DNA of 7,258 bases from Acidimicrobiaceae bacterium (GCA_003170375.1 PMZN01000071.1:1-7258), one strand, 5' to 3'. Shown: positions 1 through 5,421, counted from the stretch's first letter. Translations and numbers: made by a program. Notes: generated by a model from the sequence alone, not told the origin.

Positions 1-221
1 CCCAGCCAGCACCTGCCCAATATCGTCCGCCCAGAACGTTCCGGCCAGCCCGTCACCTACCGCCGTCAGCTTGGAGCGCGTTGTCGATGTGCTCGAAGTG
101 GAGACGATCCCCAACGGCGGGCGGGGACACTCCTACCGCCACGCGCACCTGAACACCCACCTGTCGACACCGACGCGGTACCCGCTCTGCGCGATAAAGC
201 GCTGATCGAAGGTCCCGACAG
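1..221. other. Left-edge region with no assignable gene
   Basis: No gene can be assigned here. Two plus-strand frames are open from the window edge: one ends at a TGA at 203-205, giving about 67 residues that include a GHSYRHAH stretch, and another ends near 247. A minus-strand frame running off the left edge from about 110 is also open and includes the segment DGLAGTFWADD. All three have GC-rich third positions, so coding bias does not choose between them. The plus-strand tail vaguely resembles the end of IstB-like transposition ATPases (hydrophobic helix, then a SYR motif), but the match is too weak to name it. The sequence beyond the left edge is needed to decide. Confidence 0.3.
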
Positions 222-782
222 CTACGCCCGGCGCCCCAGGAAGTAGAGGAACTGTGTCTGGACGTCCGCCCCTGGAGGTGGGTCCAACTTCGGGCCGAAC
301 ACGTTCGGCTGGCGGATCATGGCGTCCATGGGCTTGAGCGTCTCATAGGCGTCCCGGACTGACTGTTCGTCGAGCCGCTCGTCACCTCCGACCGCCCGAG
401 CGAGATCCCAGGTGTGAACCAGCATGTCCATGCACACGAACTGAGGAAGCATCTGCTCAAGGGGCACGGGTCCCATCGGGCCCTGGACGGAGCGGGCCAT
501 CGCCTCGGGGTTCTCCGTGAGCTCGCGCATAGTCGCGTAGGCCGATGTCCACGCCGCCTTCGGGTCCTCATCCGGCGTCATCGGCTTGGACTCGCCCCCG
601 GCTACCTCGGCGATCAACCGCCGGTGATTGTCGACCACGTGAGCGACGACATCGTGAGCTCTCCATTCCGTGCAGGGGGACTGCGCGTTCCACCTATCCG
701 CAGTCGCCGCCAGCACTCTGGCGTCGAAGGCCCCCGCGGTCAGCCGGTACCGTTCCTGGGCTTGGTTCACGGGACCAAGCAT
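222..782 (-). CDS. TIGR03086 / DinB-like (mycothiol-dependent maleylpyruvate isomerase N-terminal type) metal-binding protein
   Basis: This 186-residue protein has the fold signature of the DinB/MDMPI superfamily, specifically the actinobacterial TIGR03086 group. These are four-helix-bundle proteins, many of which use mycothiol or bind a divalent metal through three histidines. Visible landmarks are a Cys-Thr-Glu-Trp segment at residues 37-40 followed by the His43...His48...His53 helix, and Met-Leu-Val-His123-Thr-Trp-Asp126-Leu-Ala, the typical second metal-binding helix. Length is normal for the family. The ATG at 780-782 lacks a Shine-Dalgarno, and so does the in-frame GTG four codons later, so the transcript could be leaderless or start at either codon. 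There is no signal peptide or membrane segment, which suggests a cytosolic protein. It appears to stand alone, with no cotranscribed neighbour. Substrate and reaction cannot be read from the sequence; the family assignment is firm and the function is not. Confidence 0.85.
   Translation of the reverse strand: MLGPVNQAQERYRLTAGAFDARVLAATADRWNAQSPCTEWRAHDVVAHVVDNHRRLIAEVAGGESKPMTPDEDPKAAWTSAYATMRELTENPEAMARSVQGPMGPVPLEQMLPQFVCMDMLVHTWDLARAVGGDERLDEQSVRDAYETLKPMDAMIRQPNVFGPKLDPPPGADVQTQFLYFLGRRA
760..780. repeat. 7-bp inverted repeat over the start codon of the TIGR03086 gene
   Basis: The arms GCTTGGT (760-766) and ACCAAGC (774-780) are perfect reverse complements separated by seven bases. They cover the first codons and one base of the ATG of the minus-strand gene. 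It could be an operator half-site pair or an mRNA hairpin that masks the start. It could also be chance in coding sequence. Confidence 0.35.
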
Positions 783-1157
783 AGAGCGGGAGAGGCGGCT
801 AGGGGGCTTCTGGACTGACCTCTCGCTACGCCGATACCAGAGCTACAGAATGTTTCATCTCGCGCTGAGGAATCGCGGTGCCTCAGACGGCCGAACGAGT
901 GCATAGCGACGGTTCGCGCACACTGTCCTGCCCCGTCCATCGAGTCTCGGCTGAAGGAAGTCGAGCAGAACGAGAACTCAGATCCCACGGCGCCGAATTG
1001 CGACCGTCTTGCCACCCGCGGAAAGGAGTTCAAGCGGCTTCGCTGCCACCGAGAGGACCGCTGGTCGACCTCACCGCGGGTTCAGACAAGAAGGCGCCGC
1101 GAACCGCTGTTGGAGTCCCAAGTACACCTTCGGAGACCGTTGGAAACCGCGATGGAT

Positions 1158-1176
1158 GTGGTCTGTACGTGGTCTG
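1158..1176. repeat. GTGGTCTG direct repeat, 11-bp period
   Basis: GTGGTCTG occurs at 1158-1165 and again at 1169-1176 with three bases between. This places both copies on about the same face of the helix. The arrangement suits a regulator site, but no gene start lies just downstream on either strand. Confidence 0.3.
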
Positions 1177-1200
1177 CCAATGAGAGCGGTGGCCCTGTGG

Positions 1201-1228
1201 ATAAAAAAGTGGGCCATGACCAGGACTT
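1201..1228 (-). terminator. Probable terminator after tRNA-Pro
   Basis: Reading the minus strand just past the tRNA CCA end, an imperfect hairpin (AAG, bulge, TGG, seven-base loop, CCA, CTT) runs directly into a tract of six T (1208-1203). A T6 tract is rare in this GC-rich sequence and sits where the tRNA/operon transcript should end. The stem is weak, so this is a moderate call. Confidence 0.4.
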
Positions 1229-1231
1229 ATC

Positions 1232-1308
1232 TGGTCGGGAAGGCGGGATTTGAACCCGCGGCCTCAGCGTCCCGAACGCTGCGCGCTACCAAGCTGCGCT
1301 ACTTCCCG
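1232..1308 (-). tRNA. tRNA-Pro (anticodon CGG), CCA encoded
   Basis: The 77 bases fold into a complete cloverleaf. The acceptor stem is CGGGAAG/CTTCCCG with discriminator A and encoded CCA (1234-1232). The D stem is GCGC/GCGC with an AGCTTGGTA loop. The anticodon stem is CAGCG/CGCTG around TTCGGGA, the variable loop is five bases, and the T stem GCGGG/CCCGC closes a TTCAAAT loop. The anticodon at 1274-1272 is CGG and reads the proline codon CCG, which is abundant in this GC-rich genome. The gene begins 14 bases after the stop codon of the upstream CBS-domain gene, with no visible promoter or terminator between. It is therefore probably processed from the 3' end of that transcript, at least in part. 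Its 3' end borders a gene-poor stretch. Confidence 0.97.
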
Positions 1309-1322
1309 TCGGCAGGAGCCCT

Positions 1323-2153
1323 TCACTGCTCGGCACCGCCTTGTCCGGTCATCGTAGCCGCTGGCGCCTGCACGACGACCTTGGCAACCCGCCTGCGGTC
1401 CATCCTCGTGACTCGGAACGTGCAGCCGGCAAATTCGAGCTCATCGCCCTCTTCGGGGATCCGGCCGAAGCCTTCGAACAGGAAGCCGCCAAGAGTCACG
1501 TAATCGCCGTCAGGGATCGGGACCCCGAGCTCGGAGCGCACCTCGTCGACACCACATGCGCCATCGACCAAAAAACGCGACTTGTCGACTCGCTCGATCG
1601 CGGGCAATGAAGCCCGGTCGAACTCGTCCCTCAAGTCACCGACGAGCTCGCTCACGAGATCGTTGATCGTGAGCACGCCGGCAACGCCTCCGTATTCGTC
1701 CACCACTACGGCAAAGGCCCGTCGTGCGCGGCGCATCTCGGCCAGGATCTCGAGAGAGAGCCGGGACTCAGGGGCGATGTAGGGCTCGCGGACCCTCTTT
1801 GCGACATCGAGGACCGGTGAGTCTTGGTCGTCACTCCCTCCTACGGCCCGAATGCCCTCGATCCCGAGCGGTCCCGGGTGGAACAGATCTTTCACGAACA
1901 AGACCCCGAGCAAGTGGTCGAGGTCGTCCTGATAGACGGGAAAGTGGCTGTGGCCGGAACGTCGCACGGCGCGGGCCACGTCGTCGAGCGTGACCGGCAC
2001 CGCGAGGGCGACGACATCCACCCGGGGCGTCATCACCTCCCGGGCCGTCGCGTTCCGCATCGACTCGAGGCCCTTGCGAATCTGCATCTCCTGCTCGGAG
2101 ACCTGCGCCGACGGCTGGCGGCCGAGCCTGCGAGCCTGAGGGCGGAGTTTCAT
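1323..2153 (-). CDS. CorC/HlyC-type CBS-pair protein lacking the membrane domain
   Basis: The 276-residue protein has the layout of CorC (YbeX). A basic N-terminal tail is followed by a first CBS domain starting at the hallmark REVMTPRVD (residues 38-46) with SGHSHFPVY (66-74) and GVLFVKDLF. The second CBS domain has AFAVVVDEYGG (146-156) and GVLTINDLV. A C-terminal CorC_HlyC domain spans about 185-265. The N-terminal DUF21 membrane domain usual in actinobacterial relatives is absent and no hydrophobic segment is seen, so it should be cytosolic. CBS pairs bind adenine nucleotides; CorC-type proteins are linked to Mg/Co handling and, for E. coli YbeX, to ribosome maturation. The linker between the CBS domains (about 93-123) seems longer than usual. 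The ATG has no Shine-Dalgarno. It lies 27 bases after the receiver gene, so translation may depend on coupling. Confidence 0.9.
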   Translation of the reverse strand: MKLRPQARRLGRQPSAQVSEQEMQIRKGLESMRNATAREVMTPRVDVVALAVPVTLDDVARAVRRSGHSHFPVYQDDLDHLLGVLFVKDLFHPGPLGIEGIRAVGGSDDQDSPVLDVAKRVREPYIAPESRLSLEILAEMRRARRAFAVVVDEYGGVAGVLTINDLVSELVGDLRDEFDRASLPAIERVDKSRFLVDGACGVDEVRSELGVPIPDGDYVTLGGFLFEGFGRIPEEGDELEFAGCTFRVTRMDRRRVAKVVVQAPAATMTGQGGAEQ

Positions 2154-2162
2154 CGTTCGCGA

Positions 2163-2180
2163 CCGTCCGACTTCCGACGG
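2163..2180 (-). other. Small hairpin in the receiver-CBS gene gap
   Basis: CCGTC and GACGG (2163-2167 and 2176-2180 on the plus strand) form a five-base-pair stem with an eight-base loop in the 27-base gap. There is no T tract, so it is not a classic terminator. It may tune coupling or RNA processing between the two genes. Confidence 0.3.
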
Positions 2181-2600
2181 CTAGCGGTCAGCGAGGAGCG
2201 GAAGCGGTCTATAGGACTCGTCATGGAACGTGCCGCCGTCCAGGACCGCTCGGGCGGCGCGCCGGATCCTGATCGCGTCCAGAGGTTTGACCAGCCAGCC
2301 CTCGGACGCCGACCGTCGGGCGAGGAACACGTCAGCGCGGCGGTCGAGCAGGATCACGACCGGGACATGGGGAATCCGGCCCCCCGACTCCTCGAGATGA
2401 AGGTCGAGGCAGATCGCCATGCCGCCCATGTTGCCGACTTGCAAGTCGGTGATCACGAGATCGGGCGGATCTTGCTCGACGGCTAGCCTCACATCCTCGC
2501 CGGCACAGAGCTCGCGGATCTCAGTCTCGTCGTCTTCGAGGGCCGATCTCAGCTCCTCGAGGACCGACTCGGAGTCACTGACGATCAGGATGACTTCCAC
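2181..2600 (-). CDS. Stand-alone receiver (REC) domain protein with degenerate switch residues
   Basis: At 139 residues this is a single CheY-like receiver domain with a short C-terminal tail and no DNA-binding or enzymatic output domain. Strand 1 reads ILIVSDSESV, so of the usual acidic pair only Asp9 remains (position 8 is Ser). The phosphoacceptor is Asp52 in PDLVITD, and Lys105-Pro106 is present in GWLVKP. The conserved Thr/Ser of strand 4 is replaced by Leu85 (VVILLD), and the strand-5 aromatic switch position is Trp102. Phosphorylation may be possible, but canonical switching looks impaired. No histidine kinase is nearby. The GTG start (2598-2600) lies 26 bases inside the end of the upstream ATPase gene without its own Shine-Dalgarno, which points to translational coupling. 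A likely role is a protein-interaction module for the neighbouring ATPases; this is inference. Confidence 0.85.
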   Translation of the reverse strand: MEVILIVSDSESVLEELRSALEDDETEIRELCAGEDVRLAVEQDPPDLVITDLQVGNMGGMAICLDLHLEESGGRIPHVPVVILLDRRADVFLARRSASEGWLVKPLDAIRIRRAARAVLDGGTFHDESYRPLPLLADR

Positions 2601-3774
2601 GATCGGAGACTAGTTGGCCGCCGAGCAGGTGGCGAGCGACAGCGTGGAGACCTTCGATGTCGTGCACGTCCTCGGTGAGAAACGGAACCAGTACCACCGG
2701 AGCGGGTGCCACCTCTCCGGCCAGTTCGGCGACGTATCGCTCCTCACGAGTCGCGACAACGAGGAATTCCTCGAGGTTCCGCCGGAGCTCTTCGTAGGCA
2801 AGAGGATCTGGAAGGGGCGGGTCTCGCTCGTCGGCGCGAGCTTGCACCGGTGACGAACCATCGGCGGGTTGGGTAGGCGACGGACCGCCGACGGTCGGCT
2901 GATCAGGCCCGAAATTCGAGAAGAGACGGTTCACGACCAGCGCGCTCACAGCTATTGAGCTCTCAGCTAGGCGTCGGGTGAAGAAACGCGCCTCGTCGAT
3001 CGAGTCCTCCCGCGGCGCCACCACGAGCACGAAGGCCGTACCCGGATCCGCCAACAAGTCCTCGACACGGCGTGCCCGCTCCCGGAAGCCTTCCTCCATG
3101 CCTTCGAAAGCGCGGAAGAACGCCATCGCGTCCTCGACGATCTCTGAGCCGGCGACCCGGGAGATCGTGCGCAACAGCGCATGTGCCGCAAACGTCATTG
3201 CCTTCATGTACACACGAGTCGGCATGAGCACGAGCCGGAAGACCCGGTTCTCGAGAAAGCTGTAAAGCCGGCGCGGCGCATCCACGAAATCGAGCGCGTG
3301 CCTCGTGGGAGGTGTGTCCACGACGACGAGATCGAATCCGCCTTCGGAGTGCAGCTCGTACAGCTTCTCCATCGCCATGTACTCCTGCGTGCCTGACAGC
3401 GCCGAAGTCAGGTTGCGGTACAGGCGGTTCTGGAGGATCCGCTTTGCTTGCTCGCTCGACTGCGAGTACCGGGCGACGAGATCGTCGAAAGTGCCCTTCG
3501 CGTCGAGCATGACCGCAGACAGCTCGCCACTCCAATCCCCGGCGATCCGCCGTGGCGTGTTGTCGAGGTTCTCCAGACCGAGCGCGTCCGCAAGCCGGCG
3601 CGCGGGATCGATCGTCACTACACAGGTCTTGCGACCCTGTTCGGCGCCAGCGAGGCCTATTGCAGCCGAGACGGTCGTCTTGCCTGTCCCGCCCGACCCG
3701 CAGCACACGATGACGGACTTCCCGGTGACCAGAGCCGAGAAGTCAGAAGGTGTTCCGTCCACCGCGCCTCTCAC
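2575..3774 (-). CDS. ArsA/Get3-like ATPase, second subunit type (Rv3680/BagB-like)
   Basis: This is a deviant-Walker P-loop ATPase of the ArsA/Get3/MinD class. Numbering from the outer GTG at 3789 (404 residues), the P-loop is CCGSGGTGKTT (29-39), with Ser32 where the family normally has the signature Lys. Switch I is TIDPARRLADALGL with Asp61. TQEYMAMEKL lies at 134-143, and switch II is DLVVVDTPPTRHALDF with Asp158. These strings match my memory of M. tuberculosis Rv3680. No CxxC zinc motif of eukaryotic Get3 is present. A Pro/Gly-rich insert occupies about 293-325. I place the start at the GTG at 3772-3774 (399 residues) because GGAGG precedes it by five bases; the GTG at 3787-3789, 13 bases after the upstream stop, has no such site. 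It probably pairs with the product of 3803-4789. Arsenite export is unlikely, as no ArsB or metal-binding cysteines are seen. Confidence 0.9.
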   Translation of the reverse strand: MRGAVDGTPSDFSALVTGKSVIVCCGSGGTGKTTVSAAIGLAGAEQGRKTCVVTIDPARRLADALGLENLDNTPRRIAGDWSGELSAVMLDAKGTFDDLVARYSQSSEQAKRILQNRLYRNLTSALSGTQEYMAMEKLYELHSEGGFDLVVVDTPPTRHALDFVDAPRRLYSFLENRVFRLVLMPTRVYMKAMTFAAHALLRTISRVAGSEIVEDAMAFFRAFEGMEEGFRERARRVEDLLADPGTAFVLVVAPREDSIDEARFFTRRLAESSIAVSALVVNRLFSNFGPDQPTVGGPSPTQPADGSSPVQARADERDPPLPDPLAYEELRRNLEEFLVVATREERYVAELAGEVAPAPVVLVPFLTEDVHDIEGLHAVARHLLGGQLVSDRGSHPDRQ

Positions 3775-3779
3775 GCTCA

Positions 3780-3784
3780 CCTCC
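3780..3784 (-). promoter_or_regulatory. Ribosome-binding site deciding the BagB-like start
   Basis: GGAGG sits five bases before the GTG at 3774-3772. It lies inside the frame that could open at the GTG at 3789-3787. This favours the shorter protein. Confidence 0.55.
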
Positions 3785-3802
3785 GGCACCCAGCCGACCA
3801 GG

Positions 3803-4789
3803 TCACGCCGCGTCCCCGGCGCTTAGTGCTTCAATCGCGGTCCCGAGAGCCTCAGAGAGCATTCCCAGCTGTTCGGGGCCAAGGTCGGCGGTGAACTCGT
3901 AGGGCAGCAGCAACTGTGGCAGCGGCAAGCCGGCGCGGAGACGCGCCAGCTGGATCGCTTGGAGCTCTTGGCGGGTCGCCCGGAACTTTGCCGCAGCCGC
4001 CAACCGGGCCGCTTCGGCGGGGCCCGGTGGATCGACGTTCGCCGCCGCGGCCGCAGCCACCGGATCGGCGAGAAGGTGCGTGAGCACCGGGTAGCACGCG
4101 TTCACGACGACAGGCGCGAGCGCGACGCCGACGAGGTCCTCGAAACGATAAGCCGTCTCGATCAGCTCATTGACGGGAGTCTCCTCAGGCAAGCTGACGA
4201 GCATGACCTGGCACCGGGCCGGGTCCCGGAGCAGCTCGACAACCCCTTGGGCCTGGCTACGAAGTGGACCTCCTCTGGCGGCGTCCATCAACCCGAGAGC
4301 GCTCGTCAGGAATGTCACCGCATGGCCCGCAGCCGGCGCGTCGAGGACGATCAGGTCGGACGTGCTGGAGCGCTCGAGTTGCTTGACCTTGCCGAGCACG
4401 AGGACTTCGCGGATGCCGGGGATTGCCGTCGCCACCACCTCGAGCACACCCGTCGACACAAGGCGCTTGGCGACCCGCCGCAGTCCGTGGCCCTCCAGAT
4501 ACTCCACGAGCGCGTCGTCCGGTGTGATCACACGGCCTCGCACGCGGCCACCGCTGCCGGGTGCCTCATAGAGCACCTCCTCGTCGTAATCGAAGGCGAC
4601 TTCCAGCCCGAACAGGACGGGCAGCCCGCCGGCGTCGTCGAGCTCGATCACGAGAACCTCGAGACCGACGTCTGCAGCCATCCGAGCGAGTGCGGCGGTG
4701 ACAGTCGTTTTCCCCACGCCGCCCTTGCCGGCGACGACCACGACGTTGCTCTGGCGGCAGAACGCCTCCCGATCCATCCGCGGCGACAC
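3803..4789 (-). CDS. ArsA/Get3-like ATPase, first subunit type (Rv3679/BagA-like)
   Basis: This 328-residue P-loop ATPase has the canonical deviant Walker A GKGGVGKTT (21-29), including the signature Lys22. Its switch I region is VIELDDAGGL (Asp51/Asp52) and switch II is LDAPAAGHAVTFL (Asp150...His156). The family forms nucleotide-sandwich dimers. Here the downstream neighbour lacks the signature Lys, so a heterodimer with unequal active sites is likely. No zinc CxxC and no membrane segment are visible, so it is probably cytosolic. Mycobacterial homologues Rv3679/Rv3680 have been described as Get3-like proteins. The GTG start is supported by AGGGAG at 4804-4799, nine bases upstream; an ATG four codons in is the alternative. 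The middle of the protein (about 250-285) is Ala-rich. It heads the minus-strand cluster and is divergent from the WhiB gene. A perfect 14-bp palindrome lies 22 bases upstream. The actual substrate is not readable. Confidence 0.9.
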   Translation of the reverse strand: MSPRMDREAFCRQSNVVVVAGKGGVGKTTVTAALARMAADVGLEVLVIELDDAGGLPVLFGLEVAFDYDEEVLYEAPGSGGRVRGRVITPDDALVEYLEGHGLRRVAKRLVSTGVLEVVATAIPGIREVLVLGKVKQLERSSTSDLIVLDAPAAGHAVTFLTSALGLMDAARGGPLRSQAQGVVELLRDPARCQVMLVSLPEETPVNELIETAYRFEDLVGVALAPVVVNACYPVLTHLLADPVAAAAAANVDPPGPAEAARLAAAAKFRATRQELQAIQLARLRAGLPLPQLLLPYEFTADLGPEQLGMLSEALGTAIEALSAGDAA

Positions 4790-4811
4790 TATCGCCCGCT
4801 CCCTGCGCCTT

Positions 4812-4835
4812 CTCTTCCGGAAGAGTCCATAAGAG
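4812..4835. promoter_or_regulatory. 14-bp perfect palindrome plus helical-phase half-site in the BagA-like leader
   Basis: CTCTTCCGGAAGAG (4812-4825) is its own reverse complement. A further AAGAG at 4831-4835 repeats the right half 10 bases on, on the same helical face. It lies 22 bases upstream of the ATPase GTG, in the divergent region shared with whiB. It looks like a binding site for a dimeric regulator. With no loop it makes a poor RNA hairpin. Which protein binds is unknown. Confidence 0.45.
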
Positions 4836-4839
4836 CCCC

Positions 4840-4869
4840 TTGTGAGGACGGTAGGGGCGGCAGTAGCGT
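4840..4869 (+). promoter_or_regulatory. Possible plus-strand promoter for the WhiB gene
   Basis: TTGTGA (4840-4845) and TAGCGT (4864-4869, a TAnnnT -10 type) are spaced by 18 bases on the plus strand. If used, the whiB transcript would have a leader of roughly 165 bases. Long leaders are common for whiB genes. An alternative AT-rich island (GATAAA at 4975-4980) lies closer but has no matching -35. Confidence 0.25.
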
Positions 4870-4968
4870 CGCGATGAGCGGGGCCGACGACATTTGTGCA
4901 GGTCTGCGCTGGCGGCGCCTATGAGGTGCACCGTCGAGCGACGGCCCTGGGGGATGTTCGCGGACGAT

Positions 4969-5019
4969 GTGCCGGATAAAAGGATAGGTGCCGCGGAGTG
5001 GCCGGCGCTGAGCGTGCCG
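4969..5019 (+). repeat. Three GTGCCG copies upstream of whiB
   Basis: GTGCCG occurs at 4969-4974, 4988-4993 and 5014-5019. The first two flank an AT-rich island with a GGATA repeat (4974-4978 and 4982-4986). In GC-rich DNA such hexamers recur by chance, so the regulatory meaning is uncertain. Confidence 0.25.
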
Positions 5020-5031
5020 TGGGGCCAGACG

Positions 5032-5036
5032 AGGAG
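5032..5036 (+). promoter_or_regulatory. Ribosome-binding site of the WhiB gene
   Basis: AGGAG, within a longer GAGGAGAGG run, lies five bases before the GTG at 5042. It supports that start over the in-frame ATG at 5066. Confidence 0.6.
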
Positions 5037-5041
5037 AGGCC

Positions 5042-5329
5042 GTGATCACGAGTCGCGGTGAAGAGATGTGGCAAGCCAAAGCCGCCTGTCGAGGCCCGCA
5101 CGCGGTCGTGTTCTTCCCTCCATCGCGCCCTGAGCGCAAAGACGAGCGGATCGCACGGGAGCGGACCGCCAAGGAGATCTGTCGCACTTGTCCCGTTGTG
5201 CAGAGCTGCCTCGATTACGCAGTCAGGATTCGGGAGGCGAACGGGATCTGGGGCGGCCTGAACGAGGCCGAGCGCAAACAGATCGTCGACCGGGCGGTCG
5301 CCGGCCCACGCGCTGCTGCGTCCGCCTGA
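5042..5329 (+). CDS. WhiB-family iron-sulfur transcriptional regulator
   Basis: The 95-residue protein carries the full WhiB signature. Cys16 is followed by the Cys47-x2-Cys50-x5-Cys56 cluster, which together ligate a [4Fe-4S] cluster. Next come the beta-turn GIWGGL (68-73) and a basic C-terminal helix/tail (ERKQIVDRAV). WhiB proteins bind the primary sigma factor region 4 and/or DNA and respond to oxygen, NO and redox state. The segment between Cys16 and Cys47 is unusually rich in charged residues (RPERKDERIARERTAKE). The GTG start has a good Shine-Dalgarno. It is divergent from the paired ArsA/Get3-like ATPases, as whiB4 is from Rv3679/Rv3680 in M. tuberculosis (from memory). A WhiB4-like role is therefore suggested by position, not proven by sequence. 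Its 3' end converges on the mrp gene with 63 bases between. Confidence 0.95.
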   Translation: MITSRGEEMWQAKAACRGPHAVVFFPPSRPERKDERIARERTAKEICRTCPVVQSCLDYAVRIREANGIWGGLNEAERKQIVDRAVAGPRAAASA

Positions 5330-5381
5330 GATTTGGCCGCGCCGCTACCCGGGCCGCACGAGAAGACCTATTCGCTCGTCA

Positions 5382-5421
5382 GGCCGGATCGATCAAGCAC
5401 CGATCGGCCCTAGGGCCTTTT
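5382..5421 (+). terminator. Possible whiB terminator overlapping the mrp 3' end
   Basis: Left arm GGCCGGATCG (5382-5391) and right arm CGATCGGCC (5401-5409) pair with one bulged G around a nine-base loop. An overlapping palindrome GGCCCTAGGGCC (5406-5417) follows and runs into TTTT (5418-5421). These lie 53 bases past the whiB stop and span the mrp stop codon. The short T run makes this a weak terminator candidate. The main stem could also work in the opposite direction for mrp. Confidence 0.35.

Larger units (their letters stand above)
783..1231. other. 449-base stretch without a credible gene, between the TIGR03086 gene and tRNA-Pro
   Basis: Short open frames exist on both strands (for example 878-1183 plus and 767-1033 minus). 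Their translations are low-complexity Arg/Ser/Pro-rich strings with no recognisable domain and no good ribosome-binding site. The stretch looks less GC-rich than the flanking genes by eye. It should contain the promoter of the gene at 222-782. It also holds a likely terminator after the tRNA (1201-1228) and an 8-bp direct repeat at 1158 and 1169. It starts exactly at the 3' end of a tRNA, the usual attachment site of integrating elements. No integrase or repeated tRNA end is visible in the window, so insertion is only a possibility. Confidence 0.5.
4874..5061 (+). other. Two chained small open frames in the whiB leader
   Basis: ATG at 4874 opens a 16-codon frame (MSGADDICAGLRWRRL) that ends at TGA 4922-4924. 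That stop overlaps, as ATGA, the ATG at 4921 of a 46-codon frame beginning MRCTVERRPWG. The second frame ends at TGA 5059-5061, 20 bases inside the WhiB gene in another frame. Neither ATG has a Shine-Dalgarno. The chain could couple translation into whiB or be chance. I recognise no product. Confidence 0.2.

Noticed and set aside
189..202. GCGC-GATAAA-GCGC hairpin as terminator of the TIGR03086 gene
   Set aside because: There are only four base pairs and no T tract.
878..1183. 101-codon plus-strand frame in the empty region
   Set aside because: There is no ribosome-binding site, no recognisable domain and low-complexity composition.
1824..2486. Plus-strand open frame of 220 codons
   Set aside because: It runs antisense across the CBS and receiver genes, whose motifs are clear. 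Its own sequence shows no family features.
2963..3706. Minus-strand open frame of 247 codons inside the BagB-like gene
   Set aside because: It is a shifted frame of a gene with an intact P-loop and switch motifs. It gives Arg-rich sequence with no domain.
2575..4789. Arsenite efflux (ars) operon
   Set aside because: There is no ArsB, ArsC, ArsR or ArsD gene and no cysteine metal site in the ATPases. Sequence and context fit the Rv3679/Rv3680 type.
3959..4924. Long plus-strand open frame (321 codons) antisense to the BagA-like ATPase gene
   Set aside because: The translation is rich in His/Arg/Asp with no domain. It mirrors a well-conserved ATPase on the other strand and is a typical GC-rich shadow frame.
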